DNA from: Vibrio porteresiae DSM 19223
Lineage (GTDB): Bacteria > Pseudomonadota > Gammaproteobacteria > Enterobacterales > Vibrionaceae
DNA: 64,000 nucleotides
Assembly: GCF_024347055.1 (NCBI RefSeq)
Contig: NZ_AP024895.1
Location: 1,302,001-1,366,000, forward strand
Direction of reading: 5' to 3'
Below, piece after piece: positions 61,597 through 64,000 of this stretch. Every line of letters starts with the position of its first letter. Within the stretch, counting starts at the first letter, position 1. Under the pieces are notes generated by a model. The model had not been told where the DNA came from, ran no database searches, and saw nothing but the letters and a program-made list of their open reading frames with translations. The position numbers and the translations under genes are program-made.

Positions 61597-62019
61597 ATGG
61601 ATGTGCATGAGGTCGCGGCCTTTTATCAACGGCTCGATAAAACAACACTCAGTGAACTTAAGCAAATATATCATCCGAATATTGAATTTCAGGATGCAGC
61701 GCATCGCCTTGTTGGACTGGATGCTCTGCAGCACTATTTCGAAGAATTGTATCGGAATGTGAACCAATGCCGCTTTCATATTATGGAAGTCTTCACGCAC
61801 CCCGAAGGCGGCATGATCACCTGGGAAATGGAGCTGTCACACCCAAAGCTAAACCGTGGTCACAGTGTCACGGTCTGTGGCGTATCTCATCTCAAATTTG
61901 CCGAGGGTAAGGTGATTTATCACCGTGATTACTTTGATATGGGCGAAATGGTTTATGAGCACATTCCTTTATTGGGGCACCTTGTTCGTGCCACCAAACA
62001 GAGATTAGGTCAGTCATGA
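61597..62019 (+). CDS. SnoaL/NTF2-like fold protein
   Basis: This is a 140-residue single-domain protein of the NTF2/SnoaL superfamily (a cone-shaped fold): VAAFYQRLDKTTLSELKQIY followed by HPNIEFQDAAHRLVGLDALQ, FHIMEVFTHPEGGMITWEM and VIYHRDYFDMGEMVYEHIPL. It may be an isomerase or binding protein; the substrate is unknown. ATG 61597 is used; a TTG at 61585 is in frame. It overlaps the SDR start by four bases and begins an operon that continues past the window edge. Confidence 0.85.
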   Translation: MDVHEVAAFYQRLDKTTLSELKQIYHPNIEFQDAAHRLVGLDALQHYFEELYRNVNQCRFHIMEVFTHPEGGMITWEMELSHPKLNRGHSVTVCGVSHLKFAEGKVIYHRDYFDMGEMVYEHIPLLGHLVRATKQRLGQS

Positions 62020-62738
62020 ACATACTGATTACCGGAGCCACTTCCGGTATTGGCCAGCAGCTGGCGTTAGATTATGTGGCGCAAGGCGACCAAGTGATTG
62101 TGTGTGGTCGCAATCAACAGGTTCTTGATGAGCTTCAAGCGCGCTCGCCGTTACTACACAGTCTTGCATTAGATGTGACCAACTTAAAACAGTGCATCAA
62201 GGCATTCGGCCAATTGCCATTTGTGCCTGACGTTTGGATTTTTAATGCCGGTGTATGCGAATACATCGATGACGGCGAGCTCGACAGCGGTTTGATTAAG
62301 CGCGTTATGGACGTCAATTTTTTCGGCGTTGTGCACTGCTTGGAAGCGATGATTCCTTACCAAGCTCAAGGCCAACAAGTCGTGGTGGTGAGTTCGATTG
62401 CTGGGGAGTTGGCACTGCCTAGAGCGGAAGCCTACGGTGCATCTAAAGCGGCGATCAGCTATTTGACACAAGCGTTGGCTCTGGATTGGGAGCGGCGTGG
62501 TATTGCACTGAGCTTGGTTATGCCCGGATTTGTTGCAACGCCTTTAACGCAGAAGAATACCTTCTCAATGCCGATGATGATCTCGGTGAACGAGGCATCG
62601 CAGCAGATTCGTCAGCAGCTTAGGGAAGGAAAGCGTTTTATCTATTTACCCAAGCGTTTTACTACGTTGCTGCGTTTGGTCGCGATGTTGCCGTATCGTT
62701 GGCAGCAAAAGTTGGTCCAGCGTTGGATTTTAAGCTAG
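62016..62738 (+). CDS. Short-chain dehydrogenase/reductase (SDR)
   Basis: A 240-residue classical SDR. NAD(P) motif is TGATSGIGQQ, NAG is in IFNAGVCEY, the catalytic Ser is in VVSSIAGE, and Tyr and Lys are in AYGASKAA. Substrate unknown. It is translationally coupled to the SnoaL gene and lies 9 bp before the FAD oxidoreductase gene. Such SnoaL-SDR-FAD sets adjoin cfa and DUF1365 genes in many Vibrio and Rhodobacter genomes (family knowledge). Confidence 0.88.
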   Translation: MNILITGATSGIGQQLALDYVAQGDQVIVCGRNQQVLDELQARSPLLHSLALDVTNLKQCIKAFGQLPFVPDVWIFNAGVCEYIDDGELDSGLIKRVMDVNFFGVVHCLEAMIPYQAQGQQVVVVSSIAGELALPRAEAYGASKAAISYLTQALALDWERRGIALSLVMPGFVATPLTQKNTFSMPMMISVNEASQQIRQQLREGKRFIYLPKRFTTLLRLVAMLPYRWQQKLVQRWILS

Positions 62739-62747
62739 GGAGTGTGC

Positions 62748-64000
62748 ATGAAAATCGCCATTATTGGTTCAGGTATTTCAGGATTAACGGCTGCTTACTA
62801 TTTGCATCCAGACCACGATATTACTCTGTTTGAAGCCAATGATTATATTGGCGGACACACGGCCACCGTTAACGTCACGTTAGCGGGCAAAGAGTATGCT
62901 GTCGATACTGGGTTTATTGTCTACAACGACAGAACTTATCCGAATTTTATCCGTTTAATGGATGAGCTCGGCGTTAAGCGTCGCCCTACAGAAATGAGTT
63001 TCAGTGTACGTAATGATGGCAATGGTCTTGAGTATAACGGTCACTCACTGCGCACCTTATTTGCTCAAAAACGCAATTTATTCCGCCCAGCCTTTTACCG
63101 TTTCATTGGCGAGATCATGCGTTTTAATCAACTGGCTAAAGAAGCTGCAAAAAGTCACAGCCGCTATTCAACTCTTGGCGAGTTTTTGCAAAAACATCGG
63201 TTTAGTGCAGATTTTTGTGAGAACTACATTTTGCCGATGGGAGCGGCGATCTGGTCTTCGACCATGGCGGATATGCGCCAGTTTCCTCTGGATTTCTTCC
63301 TGCGTTTTTTCCTCAATCATGGCCTACTGGATGTATTAAATCGACCTCAGTGGTATGTGATTGACGGAGGATCAAGCAATTATATTCCGGCATTAACCGA
63401 AAAGTTTGCCGATAAGATACGCCTTAACAGTGAAGTGACGCGTGTGATTCGTGGTCAACTTGGGGTTGAAGTGGTTTCTAAAGGCGTGAAAGAGCGGTTT
63501 GACGATGTGATTTTTGCTTGTCACAGCAATCAAGCATTAGCGATGCTCAGTGATGCAACTGACGAGGAGCGTAGCCTCTTGAGTGCAATTCGCTATCAGC
63601 CAAACGATGTGGTGTTGCATACCGATGTGGATCTGTTACCGCGGCATAAGAGTGCTTGGGCTGCATGGAATTACTGGTTAAATGGCAGTCCTGAAGAGGC
63701 GAGTGCGTTACCTGCCGTGACCTACAATATGAACATTTTGCAGCATATTCGCGCACCGCATACGTTTTGCGTGACACTCAATAACAGTGAGCGTATCGAC
63801 CCTAGCAAAATATTACGGCGATTTGTGTATGATCACCCGGTATTTAGTGTGGAGGCGATTGCGGCTCAGAGTAAACGCGATGTCATCAATGGCCGCCATC
63901 ACACTTGGTTTTGCGGTGCTTATTGGTATAACGGCTTTCATGAGGATGGGGTGCGTAGTGCGTTGGATGTGGTGGCCCTTATCGAAGAGAAGTATGCCGA
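62748..64000 (+). CDS. FAD-dependent oxidoreductase, partial (3' end beyond window)
   Basis: At least 417 codons are open to the window edge, with no stop. The start ATG 62748 follows TAGGGAG. The N-terminal FAD site is IGSGISGLTAAYYL (GxGxxG) with the conserved Glu in LFEANDYIGGHTATV, then DTGFIVYNDRTYPNFIRLM, and later VIDGGSSNYIPAL. This is the COG2907 amine oxidase/phytoene-desaturase-like group, usually linked to DUF1365 and cyclopropane-fatty-acid-synthase genes. The likely next genes are outside this window. Confidence 0.88.
   Translation, partial: MKIAIIGSGISGLTAAYYLHPDHDITLFEANDYIGGHTATVNVTLAGKEYAVDTGFIVYNDRTYPNFIRLMDELGVKRRPTEMSFSVRNDGNGLEYNGHSLRTLFAQKRNLFRPAFYRFIGEIMRFNQLAKEAAKSHSRYSTLGEFLQKHRFSADFCENYILPMGAAIWSSTMADMRQFPLDFFLRFFLNHGLLDVLNRPQWYVIDGGSSNYIPALTEKFADKIRLNSEVTRVIRGQLGVEVVSKGVKERFDDVIFACHSNQALAMLSDATDEERSLLSAIRYQPNDVVLHTDVDLLPRHKSAWAAWNYWLNGSPEEASALPAVTYNMNILQHIRAPHTFCVTLNNSERIDPSKILRRFVYDHPVFSVEAIAAQSKRDVINGRHHTWFCGAYWYNGFHEDGVRSALDVVALIEEKYA

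Noticed and set aside
61382..61762. A 126-codon open frame starting in the htpX terminator T-run
   Set aside because: No ribosome site; it overlaps the SnoaL gene in another frame, and the product is Leu/Ser/Cys-rich without a domain.
63004..63339. A 111-codon open frame on the plus strand near the right edge
   Set aside because: It lies wholly inside the FAD oxidoreductase gene in another frame. That gene has clear FAD motifs and runs open to the window edge.
1..64000. CRISPR arrays, tRNA or rRNA genes, insertion sequences, prophage or integron attC sites
   Set aside because: I looked for regular spaced repeats, transposases, integrases and tRNA-like sequences and saw none I could support. 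Only short tandem repeats of 8 to 16 bp and the 261-bp FN3 repeats are present.

Overview
The window looks like a stretch of the large chromosome of a Vibrio species. From position 27,050 rightwards, the order oppABCDF, glutathionyl-hydroquinone reductase, pta, ackA, yfbV, a three-gene ABC transporter, dusC, a SEC-C protein, lolA, rarA, serS, the bio genes, a 54-codon ORF, htpX and a SnoaL/SDR/FAD cluster follows the V. cholerae chromosome I backbone as I remember it. The proteins themselves (a VceCAB-like pump, an ScrY-type porin, a vibriolysin-type M4 protease) also read as Vibrionaceae. I see no rRNA, tRNA, CRISPR array, insertion sequence, integrase or replication origin.

Left part (1-17,200), accessory in character: a tripartite drug-efflux operon (outer-membrane lipoprotein, HlyD adaptor, DHA2 permease); a small convergent XRE regulator; a secreted PL9 polysaccharide lyase with three 261-bp fibronectin-III repeats; a voltage-gated-type K+ channel; a DUF3574 lipoprotein; the Na+-nucleoside symporter NupC; the pqiABC lipid-transport operon; an ABM-domain monooxygenase; and an OmpR-type two-component system that may be CarRS/VprAB.

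Sucrose regulon (17,396-25,644): scrA (PTS EIIBC), divergent scrR (LacI-type repressor), scrB (sucrose-6-P hydrolase), scrY (porin) and scrK (fructokinase). Sucrose enters through ScrY, is phosphorylated by ScrA, split by ScrB, and the fructose is phosphorylated by ScrK. Five near-palindromic sites built on TTGGGAACGTTCCCAA lie before the structural units, so the scattered genes can be read as one ScrR regulon. A methyltransferase gene sits inside the cluster without such a site.

Central backbone (25,900-48,100): a DUF486 membrane protein, the oligopeptide permease operon, a glutathionyl-hydroquinone reductase, a soluble PAS-PAS chemoreceptor, ackA-pta (acetate overflow) with two strong hairpins between them, yfbV, a TrpX-like ABC transporter, dusC, a SEC-C protein, lolA, rarA and serS.

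Right part (48,400-64,000): a stand-alone NasA-type assimilatory nitrate reductase followed by a TrpD2/YbiB-like gene, then the biotin locus (bioA divergent from bioBFCD across a clear BirA operator), a secreted M4 metalloprotease with a CpxR-like box upstream, a 54-residue conserved-looking protein, htpX, and the start of a SnoaL-SDR-FAD oxidoreductase operon cut off by the window edge. The PAS chemoreceptor, nasA plus trpD2, and the M4 protease look like insertions into an otherwise conserved gene order. Nothing here is clearly an undescribed system. The best leads are regulatory: the ScrR operator set, the CpxR-like box, the unexplained hairpins and palindromes, and the truncated right-edge operon.
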